This document shows, in pieces, positions 1 to 7,978 of a stretch of DNA of 8,770 nt. A model generated the notes under the pieces. The model ran no database searches and was not told where the DNA came from. It saw only the letters and a list, made by a program, of their open reading frames with translations. The position numbers were made by a program, and so were the translations under genes. This DNA is from Gemmatimonadaceae bacterium (GTDB taxonomy: Bacteria > Gemmatimonadota > Gemmatimonadetes > Gemmatimonadales > Gemmatimonadaceae). The stretch covers positions 1-8,770 of the forward strand of contig JADGGM010000086.1 in assembly GCA_019689955.1 (NCBI GenBank), read 5' to 3'. The first letter of the stretch is position 1, and every line of letters starts with the position of its first letter.

Positions 1-1033
1 GGCGGGGGTGGGGCTCCACGCCATGCCACCGGTGGCCGCCATCGCCGTCGCGATCGCGATGGCGCTCGCGGTCGTCATCCTCGGCGAGATCGTGCCGCGC
101 GCGACCGGCGACGTCCTCGGTGCGCGCGCGCTCGACGCCCTGCGCCCCGTCGTGCGCGGCGTGGAGCGCGTCGTGCGCCCCCTCGTGCGGGCGGGGGTCC
201 GCGTGGACGATGCGCTGCGGCGCGCCCTCCCCCCGATCGAGCCCGACGTCGCCGACCGCACGCTCATGGCCGAGCAGTTCCGGCAGGTCGTGCAGGCCGA
301 CGCCACGGTCCCCGGCACGCAGCAGGCCATCCTGCACCGCGTCTTCTCCCTCGGCGACACCGAAGTGCGCGACGTCATGGTGCCGCGCGTCGACATCGTC
401 GGCATCGAGCGCGGCGCCCCGTGGTCCGAGGTGCTCGACCGGACGCGCAGCGCCCAGCACGCGCGGCTCCCCGTGTACGACGACACCCTCGACCACATCG
501 TCGGCATCCTGTTCGCCAAGGACCTCCTCCCCGGCGTCATCGCCGGCGAGGAGCCCGCGGGCGGGTGGCAGACGCTCATCCGCCCCACCACCTTCATCCC
601 CGAGAGCAAGACCATCGACGCGCAGCTCCGCGACTTCCAGAGCACCCGCACGCACATCGCCATCGTCGTCGACGAGTTCGGCGGCACCGCCGGGCTCGTG
701 ACCATCGAGGACATCCTCGAGGAGATCGTCGGCGACATCCGCGACGAGTACGACCGCGAGGAATCCCCCATCGAGTCCGAGGAAGGGAAGCGCTTCTGGG
801 TCTCCGGCCGCGTCACGCTCGACGAGCTGTCGGAAGTGCTCGGCCATCACTTCGAGCACGACGAGGTGAGCACCGTGGGCGGGCTCATCTTCGAGCTCGT
901 CGGCCACGTCCCGCGCGCGGGGCAGGAGCTCACGTTGGACGGGTTCCGCGTCGTCGTCGAGCGCGTGGTGCGGCGGCGCGTGGACCGTGTGTACTTCGAG
1001 CGGCTGGAAGCCGTGGCGGAGCGGAACTCGTGA
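1..1033 (+). CDS. CorC/HlyC-family membrane protein (CNNM/DUF21 + CBS pair + CorC_HlyC), 5' end missing
   Basis: Integral membrane protein of the CorC/CNNM family, linked to Mg2+ or other divalent cation efflux or homeostasis. The reading frame is open from base 2 with no convincing start, so the first membrane helices lie upstream of the window; the GTG at base 8 is internal. Visible in order: the last helix of the DUF21 domain (about bases 29-92), ending in the family hallmark GEIVPR; a linker with helices; a CBS domain pair starting near base 340 (FSLGDTEVRDVMVPR) and containing DEFGGTAG from base 671 and the acidic GDIRDEYD stretch; and a C-terminal CorC_HlyC domain (about bases 790-1010, with STVGGLIFELVGHVP). 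The stop TGA at 1031-1033 overlaps the start of the next gene, a paralogue. Family assignment is firm; the transported ion is not shown by sequence, and the old name 'hemolysin' is probably misleading. Confidence 0.93.
   Translation, partial: AGVGLHAMPPVAAIAVAIAMALAVVILGEIVPRATGDVLGARALDALRPVVRGVERVVRPLVRAGVRVDDALRRALPPIEPDVADRTLMAEQFRQVVQADATVPGTQQAILHRVFSLGDTEVRDVMVPRVDIVGIERGAPWSEVLDRTRSAQHARLPVYDDTLDHIVGILFAKDLLPGVIAGEEPAGGWQTLIRPTTFIPESKTIDAQLRDFQSTRTHIAIVVDEFGGTAGLVTIEDILEEIVGDIRDEYDREESPIESEEGKRFWVSGRVTLDELSEVLGHHFEHDEVSTVGGLIFELVGHVPRAGQELTLDGFRVVVERVVRRRVDRVYFERLEAVAERNS
1018..1032 (+). promoter_or_regulatory. Ribosome binding site and GTG start of the second CorC-like gene
   Basis: GGAG at 1018-1021 lies 8 nt before a GTG at 1030-1032 that shares two bases with the TGA stop (1031-1033) of the upstream gene. 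This arrangement decides the start and points to translational coupling of the two paralogues. Confidence 0.6.
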
Positions 1034-2286
1034 TCGCCGTCGTGCTCCCGCTCCTCGCTGCCGTGATCGTCGTCGCCTGGCTCACCGCCGCGGCGACGGC
1101 GGTGCGGTCGGTGAGCCGCATCTGGCTCCGCCACTGGGTGGAGCGCCAGCTCAGCGGTTCGCCGACCGCGGAAGCCTATCTCGCGCGCCCCCAGCGCCTC
1201 GTGCTCGCCGCCGGCGCGGGGGTGGCGCTGTTCGTGACGTTGGCCGGGATGATCGCCGGGGCCACGAGCGGGGCGACGACCGCGCCGGCGTGGGTGCTGG
1301 CCGCCATCGTGATCGCCCTCGCGCTGGCCTTCCTCATCTTCGGCCAGCTCCTCCCGCGCGCGATCGCGCGCCGGTGGGCCACGCGGCTCATCCCCGTCCT
1401 CCTCCCCCCACTCCACGCGCTCGCGTGGGTGGTGAGCCCGCTCCTCCGCGCCGCTCAGGCGATCACGCGCACCGCCGGCCCGCGGCGGCACGCGCTCGTC
1501 ATCTCCCCGCGCGAGGGGATCGAGGATCTGCTCCGCGAAGGGGAGCTGGAGGGGATCGGCGAGCCGGCCGAGATCGAGATCATTACCGGCGTGGTGCAGT
1601 TCGGTGAGAAGGTGTTGCGCGACGTGATGACGCCGCGCACGGACGTCTTCGCTGTAGATGTCGACATGCCTCCGGCCGAGCTGACGCGTGCCATCGCGCA
1701 GTCGGGGTACAGCCGGGTGCCCGTCTACCGCGGCTCCCTCGACGAGGTGATCGGGATGGTGCACGTGTTCGATCTGCTCAAGGTTGGCGCCGACGGGCGC
1801 CCCCCCATTCGGGAGGTGGCGCACGCGCCGGCCACGAAGCGGTGCAGCGAGATGCTGTTCGAGATGCTGCGCGGCCAGCGCCACCTCGCGGTGGTGCTCG
1901 ACGAGTTCGGCGGCACGGCCGGGATCGTGACGTTGGAGGACGTGCTCGAGGAGCTCGTCGGCGACATCCGCGACGAGCACGACGAGCCCGCGGCGCCCGT
2001 GCAGCCGCAGGCACCGCGCGCGCTGGTGCTCGACGCCTCCACGCCGCTCGACGACGTCGCGCGGCAGTTCGGCGTCGCGGTGCCGACGAGCGCGGGGCGC
2101 GACCGCGCGACGTCCGTGGGCGGCGCGGTGGTGCAGGGGACGGGGCGCATCCCCGCCCTCGGCGAGCGGTTCCGGCTCGGGGAGCTCGAGATCACGGTGG
2201 TCGACGCCGAGCCGGCGCGTGTGCGCCGCGTGCTCGTGCAGCGCGCCGACAGCGCGCGGCCGGTCGAGCTCAACCCGGCACGTTGA
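1030..2286 (+). CDS. CorC/HlyC-family membrane protein, second tandem paralogue
   Basis: Complete 418-residue paralogue of the preceding gene. I choose the GTG at 1030, which overlaps the upstream TGA (GTGA) and has GGAG at 1018-1021 with an 8-nt spacer; the longer open frame upstream of this is a shadow of the first gene. Hydrophobic segments at about residues 1-20, 57-77, 86-105 and 121-138 form the DUF21 domain. The CBS pair runs from about 188 to 315 (VVQFGEKVLRDVMTPRTD at 188-205, DEFGGTAG at 291-298, GDIRDEHDE at 311-319), and a CorC_HlyC domain covers about 330-405 (TSVGGAVVQGTGRIP). Oddities: the DUF21 hallmark GExxP reads GQLLP (105-109), and the first helix ends WLTAAATAVRSVSR where the family usually has Ser and Glu, so the ion-binding site may be altered. 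Likely role: cation homeostasis or a regulatory partner of the first paralogue (inference). Confidence 0.93.
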   Translation: MIAVVLPLLAAVIVVAWLTAAATAVRSVSRIWLRHWVERQLSGSPTAEAYLARPQRLVLAAGAGVALFVTLAGMIAGATSGATTAPAWVLAAIVIALALAFLIFGQLLPRAIARRWATRLIPVLLPPLHALAWVVSPLLRAAQAITRTAGPRRHALVISPREGIEDLLREGELEGIGEPAEIEIITGVVQFGEKVLRDVMTPRTDVFAVDVDMPPAELTRAIAQSGYSRVPVYRGSLDEVIGMVHVFDLLKVGADGRPPIREVAHAPATKRCSEMLFEMLRGQRHLAVVLDEFGGTAGIVTLEDVLEELVGDIRDEHDEPAAPVQPQAPRALVLDASTPLDDVARQFGVAVPTSAGRDRATSVGGAVVQGTGRIPALGERFRLGELEITVVDAEPARVRRVLVQRADSARPVELNPAR

Positions 2287-2287
2287 C

Positions 2288-3919
2288 GTGCGGGCCTTCT
2301 ACGTCTTCTGGCGGCTCTTCCCGTTCGTCCTCGCGTTCATGCGCGACCGGCGGCGGTGGGTCTTCGTCGGCCGCCCGCGCACGCTCTCCGAGGCGGCGCA
2401 CCGCCGCCGCGCCGCGCGCCTCACGCAGACCGTGGCCGCGCTCGGCCCCACGTACATCAAGCTCGCCCAGGTCTTCGCCTCGCGCGCCGACATCCTCCCC
2501 GAGCCGTATCTGTCCGAGGTCGGGCGGCTCACCGATCAGGTGCCCCCGCTCCCCGCGAGCAAGATCGAGCCCGTCATCGCGCGCGAGCTGGGGAAGCCCG
2601 CGCGCGAGCTGTTCGACCGCTTCGACCCCGTCCCCCTCGCCGCCGCCTCGCTCGGCCAGGTGCATCGCGCCTCGCTCGGCGGGCGCGAGGTCGTCGTCAA
2701 GGTGTTGCGCCCCGGTGTCGAGGAGGTCGTGGCCGTGGACCTCGACGCCGCGTTCCGGATCCTGTTCTTCCTCAACGCGCTCTTCCCCAACCACCACACG
2801 CGCGCCATCACGACCATCGTCCGGGAGTTCGCGAAGATCATCGAGCAGGAGATGGACTTCCGGATCGAAGCGCAGAACGCCGAGCAGATCCGCGCCAACC
2901 TCGCGCGCAACCCGCGCGTCGTCATCCCCCAGGTGATCCACGAGCTCACCTCGCGCCGCGTCCTCGTGCTCGAGTACATGGAGGGGACGCGCGTCGACCG
3001 CCTCCAGGAGCGCATCAACGCCGGCGAGATCTCCGTCCCCGCGCTCCTCACCACGGTGACCGAGGTGTACGCGCAGATGATGCTCGTCGACGGGATCTTC
3101 CACGCCGACCCGCACCCGGGAAACCTCCTCGTGGACCCGCAGGGGCGCCTCGTCCTGCTCGACTTCGGGATGGTCGTGCGCGTGGACCGCGAGACGCGCG
3201 TGCGGCTGATCCAGACGATCCTGGCCGCCGTGCGGCGCGACGTGGACGGCGTCGTCGCGGGGCTCTACGAGCTGGGGCTGCTCGATCCCGAAGTGGACCG
3301 CGGGACCGTGCGCGACGCGGCGCGGGCGCTCATGGCCATCGCCTTCACCCCGGACACGAAGACGCACCAGATCCAGCGCATCGTGAACGAGGTGCTGTCA
3401 ACGTTCTACCAGTGGCCGATCATGCTGCCGAGCGCCTTCGTGTACCTCGGCCGCGCCTCGGCGCTGGCCGAGGGGATCGGGCTGCGCTACGACCCCGACT
3501 TCAACAGCATCCAGTTCGCCACCCCCATCCTGCGGTCCATGACCTCGCAGCTCCTCGCCGCCGCCATGGAGGGGGACGCGCGCGACCGCGTGCACGACGC
3601 CGTGACCCAGCTCGCCGGGATCGCCCGCGAGCTGCGGGACATCCTGCGCCGTGCCGGGCGCGACGAGCTCCGCGTGCGCGCCCACCCGCGCGACGTGATC
3701 GAGCTGCAGCGCTTCCTCGTCGGCCAGACCCGGCGTATCGTGCTGTGCATGCTCACCGGCGTGTGCGCGATCGTCGGGGCGCTGGTCTACGTCGCCGACC
3801 ACAACCTGTTCGTGCTCATCGCCACACTGAGCTTCGCCCTGATCCTGTTCCTGATCATCCTCGTGCTTCCCTGGCACCTCCTCTCCAACCCGCTCCGCGG
3901 TTACCGCCGGTGGCGTTGA
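2288..3919 (+). CDS. ABC1/AarF/UbiB-family atypical protein kinase-like protein
   Basis: A 543-residue member of the UbiB/COQ8/AarF family of membrane-bound atypical kinases/ATPases, best known for supporting quinone biosynthesis or lipid handling. Start GTG 2288 sits 1 bp after the upstream stop; no good Shine-Dalgarno is visible, so coupling is likely. Motifs: the family signature normally KxGQ is KLAQ here (58-61, in YIKLAQVFASRADILPEPYL); Ala-rich loop LAAASLGQVHRA (117-128) that replaces a typical P-loop; nucleotide-site lysine K138 in VVVKV; EMDFRIEAQN (188-197) with the helix-C-type Glu; catalytic loop HADPHPGN (272-279); metal-binding DFG (292-294). Two hydrophobic C-terminal helices at about 483-503 and 507-528 anchor it in the membrane. 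Length fits bacterial UbiB proteins (about 540-560). The quinone link is family knowledge; in an organism making menaquinone the client would differ. Neighbouring genes do not reveal its partner. Confidence 0.95.
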   Translation: MRAFYVFWRLFPFVLAFMRDRRRWVFVGRPRTLSEAAHRRRAARLTQTVAALGPTYIKLAQVFASRADILPEPYLSEVGRLTDQVPPLPASKIEPVIARELGKPARELFDRFDPVPLAAASLGQVHRASLGGREVVVKVLRPGVEEVVAVDLDAAFRILFFLNALFPNHHTRAITTIVREFAKIIEQEMDFRIEAQNAEQIRANLARNPRVVIPQVIHELTSRRVLVLEYMEGTRVDRLQERINAGEISVPALLTTVTEVYAQMMLVDGIFHADPHPGNLLVDPQGRLVLLDFGMVVRVDRETRVRLIQTILAAVRRDVDGVVAGLYELGLLDPEVDRGTVRDAARALMAIAFTPDTKTHQIQRIVNEVLSTFYQWPIMLPSAFVYLGRASALAEGIGLRYDPDFNSIQFATPILRSMTSQLLAAAMEGDARDRVHDAVTQLAGIARELRDILRRAGRDELRVRAHPRDVIELQRFLVGQTRRIVLCMLTGVCAIVGALVYVADHNLFVLIATLSFALILFLIILVLPWHLLSNPLRGYRRWR

Positions 3920-5025
3920 TGACCGCGCCCACGACGTCCACCGCGCAGCTCGACCGCCTCCTCGCGGACTTCGACGCGCGACAGCCCGCAGCGCTGGCGC
4001 GCGCCGTGAGCATCGTCGAGAACCACCGCCCCGGCTTCGAGGCGATTCTCGGCCGCCTGCACCCGCGCCTCGGCCGCGCGCGGCGCATCGGGATCACCGG
4101 CCCCCCCGGGGCGGGGAAGAGCACCCTCACCACCGGGCTCGCCGCGCACTACCGGCAGGCCGGGCTCACCGTCGGCATCATCGCCGTGGACCCCACCTCC
4201 CCCTTCACCGGGGGCGCGCTCCTCGGCGACCGGATCCGCATGGAGGCCGTCGCGCTCGACCCTGGCATCTTCATCCGGTCCATGGCCACACGCGGCTCGC
4301 TCGGCGGGCTCGCCGCGACCACGCGCGAAGTGGCCGACGTGCTCGACGCCTACGGCTTCGACCGCATTCTCATCGAGACCGTCGGCGTGGGACAGAGCGA
4401 GCTGGACATCGCCCGCACCGCCGACACGTCCGCCGTGGTCCTCGTCCCGGAATCCGGGGACGCGATCCAGACCATGAAGGCCGGGCTCATGGAGATCGCG
4501 GACGTGTTCATCATCAACAAGGCCGACCGCCCCGGGGCGGACCGGCTCCGCCACGAGGTGGAGCTGATGCTCGGCCTGCGCATGGGGCAGATCTTCCGAA
4601 ACGTTCCCGCCCATCACGGCGTCGATCTTCGGAAGGTGAACACCCCCGCGCGCGCCGCCCGTGAGGCCGCGCAGGAGGCCAACGCGCCCGAATGGACCCC
4701 TCCGGTGCTCGCCACCAAGGCCGATCGCGGCGAAGGGATCGACGCCGTCGCCGCGGCCTTCGACCGGCACTTTGATTATCTTGAGCAGAGCGGCGCCCTG
4801 CGCGAGCGCAGGCGCCAACGGCTGCGCGAGCGGGTGATCGAGGTCGTCGAGCGCCGCGTGCGCGAGCGGCTGTGGGGGGACGAGCGGACCAACGCCTGGC
4901 TCGACCAGCAGCTCCCCGCGCTCGAATCCGGCGCCCTCACCCCGTTCGCCGCGGCCGCGGAATTGCTGGAGCGAAGTGGTGAGCTCCTCGTTCAGGAGCC
5001 CACGTCAACGACACGAGGACACTGA
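3919..5025 (+). CDS. meaB: MeaB/ArgK-type GTPase, chaperone of B12-dependent acyl-CoA mutase
   Basis: A 368-residue G3E-family P-loop GTPase of the MeaB/MMAA type, which gates adenosylcobalamin delivery to, and protects or reactivates, radical acyl-CoA mutases. The ATG at 3919 overlaps the UbiB stop by one base (TGATG); upstream open sequence in this frame is a shadow. Motifs: Walker [10 protein letters not shown] (61-69); [16 protein letters not shown] (90-105), the Mg/switch region; ETVGVGQSE (153-161), the Walker B/switch segment; NKAD (200-203), the guanine-specificity motif. The C-terminal part (about 280-360) is helical and charged, like the MeaB dimerisation arm. It ends 2 bp before the mutase large subunit, which strongly supports that mutase being its client. 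The old label 'arginine/ornithine transport ATPase' should not be used. Homologues serving isobutyryl- or hydroxyisobutyryl-CoA mutases (MeaI, MeaH) are in the same family, so the exact client is set by the mutase. Confidence 0.96.
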   Translation: MTAPTTSTAQLDRLLADFDARQPAALARAVSIVENHRPGFEAILGRLHPRLGRARRIGITGPPGAGKSTLTTGLAAHYRQAGLTVGIIAVDPTSPFTGGALLGDRIRMEAVALDPGIFIRSMATRGSLGGLAATTREVADVLDAYGFDRILIETVGVGQSELDIARTADTSAVVLVPESGDAIQTMKAGLMEIADVFIINKADRPGADRLRHEVELMLGLRMGQIFRNVPAHHGVDLRKVNTPARAAREAAQEANAPEWTPPVLATKADRGEGIDAVAAAFDRHFDYLEQSGALRERRRQRLRERVIEVVERRVRERLWGDERTNAWLDQQLPALESGALTPFAAAAELLERSGELLVQEPTSTTRGH

Positions 5026-5027
5026 GC

Positions 5028-5030
<3 letters not shown>
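5015..5030 (+). promoter_or_regulatory. Shine-Dalgarno and start of the mutase large subunit
   Basis: GAGGA at 5015-5019 is followed by an 8-nt spacer and ATG at 5028-5030. It lies inside the last codons of meaB (stop 5023-5025). It is the clearest ribosome binding site in the window and favours ATG 5028 over the in-frame ATG at 5037. Confidence 0.6.
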
Positions 5031-6722
<1,692 letters not shown>

Positions 6723-6725
6723 CCG

Positions 6726-7514
6726 ATGGCGCCCGCGAGGCGCGGCGGCGAGTGGTGGGAGTCGTACTTCGACGCGCAGTATCTGCTCGAGTACGACCCC
6801 CTCTTCTCGCCCGAGCGCGACCGTCAGGAAGTCTCGCGCCTGCTCGACGTCCTCGCCCTCCCCGTGGGTGCGCGCGTCCTCGACGTCCCCTGCGGGCAGG
6901 GGCGTCACGCCCACCTCCTCGCCGAGGCCGGGTACGACGTCACCGGCGTCGACTACTCGCGCTACCTCCTCGCCCGTGCGCGCGCGCGCGGGACCGGGCG
7001 GACGTTGCGGTACCATCGCGCCGACATGCGCCGTCTCCCGTCGCGGTGGACCGGGCGGTTCGACGCCGTGGTGAACGTCTTCACCTCCTTCGGCTTCTTT
7101 CTCCACCCCGCGGACGACGCCCGCGTGATCCACGAGTTCGCGCGCGTGCTGCGTCCTGGCGGGACGCTCGTGTGGCACGGCGGGAGCCGCGACGGCGTGA
7201 TGGCGCGCTTCCTGAGCCGCGACTGGTGGACCACGCGCGACGGCACCATCGTCGCGCACGAGCGGAGCTTCGACCCGCTCTCCGGCGTGCTCACCATCCG
7301 CTCCACCTGGCGCGGAGCGCGGACGCGTGGGGAGCGCGAGCACCGGATCCGCCTCTACACCGCCTCGCGCCTCGCCGAACTGTGCGCCGAGGCCGGGCTC
7401 GTGGTGGAGGAAGCATACGACGGGTGGACCCCGCGCCCCCTCGTGCGCCGGTCGTCGGAGATGCTCCTCGTGGCCCGGAAGCGCGAGGTGGCACGTACCG
7501 GGCGGGGGCATTAG
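6726..7514 (+). CDS. Class I SAM-dependent methyltransferase, substrate unknown
   Basis: A 262-residue Rossmann-fold methyltransferase. Seen: an N-terminal WWESYFDAQYLLEYD (10-24), an opening common in one group of class I methyltransferases; motif I VLDVPCGQGRHA (51-62), which binds S-adenosylmethionine; an acidic residue at the end of strand 2 (Asp76 in VTGVDYS) for the ribose; FDAVVNVFTSFGFF (112-125), motif II; and VLRPGGTLVW (141-150), motif III region. The C-terminal half has a beta-rich stretch and a typical late TASRLAELCAEAGL helix (212-225). No membrane segment or signal peptide is visible. ATG 6726 is 3 bp after the mutase stop and has no clear Shine-Dalgarno, so it is probably coupled. 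Its place between the two mutase subunit genes is unusual. The substrate cannot be read from the sequence; a small molecule is as likely as a macromolecule. Confidence 0.9.
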   Translation: MAPARRGGEWWESYFDAQYLLEYDPLFSPERDRQEVSRLLDVLALPVGARVLDVPCGQGRHAHLLAEAGYDVTGVDYSRYLLARARARGTGRTLRYHRADMRRLPSRWTGRFDAVVNVFTSFGFFLHPADDARVIHEFARVLRPGGTLVWHGGSRDGVMARFLSRDWWTTRDGTIVAHERSFDPLSGVLTIRSTWRGARTRGEREHRIRLYTASRLAELCAEAGLVVEEAYDGWTPRPLVRRSSEMLLVARKREVARTGRGH

Positions 7515-7564
7515 AATTACTTAGAGTTTAAAATGTACGGCCATCTGGCCATCCCTCTCGATCC
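7515..7564 (+). promoter_or_regulatory. AT-rich intergenic gap, possible promoter for the B12-binding subunit gene
   Basis: This 50-bp gap is the only substantial non-coding stretch. Bases 7511-7537 are strikingly AT-rich against a roughly 70% GC background. TAAAAT at 7529-7534 matches the sigma70 -10 box at five of six bases and would place a start of transcription near 7541, about 24 nt before the ATG. No good -35 box lies 15-18 bp upstream, so this is a weak to moderate call. The segment TTAGA occurs twice, 10 bp apart (7511-7515 and 7521-7525). No Shine-Dalgarno precedes the ATG at 7565. Confidence 0.4.
7539..7550. repeat. Short inverted repeat GGCCA-TC-TGGCC upstream of the B12-binding subunit gene
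   Basis: Perfect 5-bp arms (7539-7543 and 7546-7550) around a 2-bp centre. The same bases also form a direct repeat of GGCCAT. It lies just downstream of the possible -10 box, around or after the inferred transcription start, where a repressor operator could sit. It is short, and chance is a real alternative in GC-rich DNA. Confidence 0.25.
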
Positions 7565-7978
7565 ATGCAGCGACCCATACGCGTGCTCATTGCCAAGCCG
7601 GGGCTGGACGGACACGATCGCGGTGCCAAGGTGGTGGCCGCGGCCCTGCGCGACGCCGGAATGGAAGTCATTTACACCGGGCTGCACCAGACCCCGGAGA
7701 TGATCGCCAGCGCCGCGATCCAGGAAGACGTCGACGTCGTCGGCCTGTCGATCCTGAGCGGCGCGCACATGACGCTCTTCCCGCGCGTGCAGGAGCTCCT
7801 GCGGAAGGCCGGGCGCGACGACATCCTCATCACCGGCGGCGGGATCATCCCCAAGGAGGACATCGACGCGTTGCACGCGCAGGGGATCGGCAAGTTGTTC
7901 GGTCCGGGGACCCCGACCTCGGAGCTCGTCGAGTACATCAAGAGCTGGTTCGCCGACCGCCAGAAGCAGGAAGCGTGA
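7565..7978 (+). CDS. B12-binding small subunit of acyl-CoA mutase
   Basis: A 137-residue, stand-alone cobalamin-binding domain that completes the radical acyl-CoA mutase whose large subunit is at 5028-6722. Motifs of base-off/His-on B12 binding are all present: DGHDRG (15-20, the DxHxxG motif; His17 is the lower cobalt ligand), SIL (62-64, the SxL motif) and GGG (91-93, lining the nucleotide tail pocket in ITGGGIIP). [10 protein letters not shown] (39-48) and the late [10 protein letters not shown] stretch are typical of this domain in mutases. Length equals that of split-mutase small subunits (about 130-145 residues). No other in-frame start exists upstream before the stop at 7529-7531, so ATG 7565 is firm. 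It is separated from the large-subunit gene by a methyltransferase gene. The 4-bp GTGA overlap with the next gene suggests it is co-expressed with the carboxylase. Confidence 0.96.
   Translation: MQRPIRVLIAKPGLDGHDRGAKVVAAALRDAGMEVIYTGLHQTPEMIASAAIQEDVDVVGLSILSGAHMTLFPRVQELLRKAGRDDILITGGGIIPKEDIDALHAQGIGKLFGPGTPTSELVEYIKSWFADRQKQEA

Noticed and set aside
421..1029. In-frame extension of the second CorC gene upstream through the first gene (open from 421)
   Set aside because: The translated stretch is Arg/Pro/His-rich low-complexity sequence typical of a GC-rich shadow frame, and it fully overlaps a clear CorC-family frame. GTG 1030 has a good ribosome site.
2356..3918. In-frame extension of meaB upstream across the UbiB gene
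   Set aside because: Same reason: Arg/Ala/Pro-rich shadow of the UbiB gene. MeaB homology begins just after ATG 3919.
7515..7564. Rho-independent terminator or B12 riboswitch in the gap after the methyltransferase
   Set aside because: No GC-rich stem followed by a T run, and 50 bp is far too short for a cobalamin riboswitch. The inverted repeat arms are only 5 bp.
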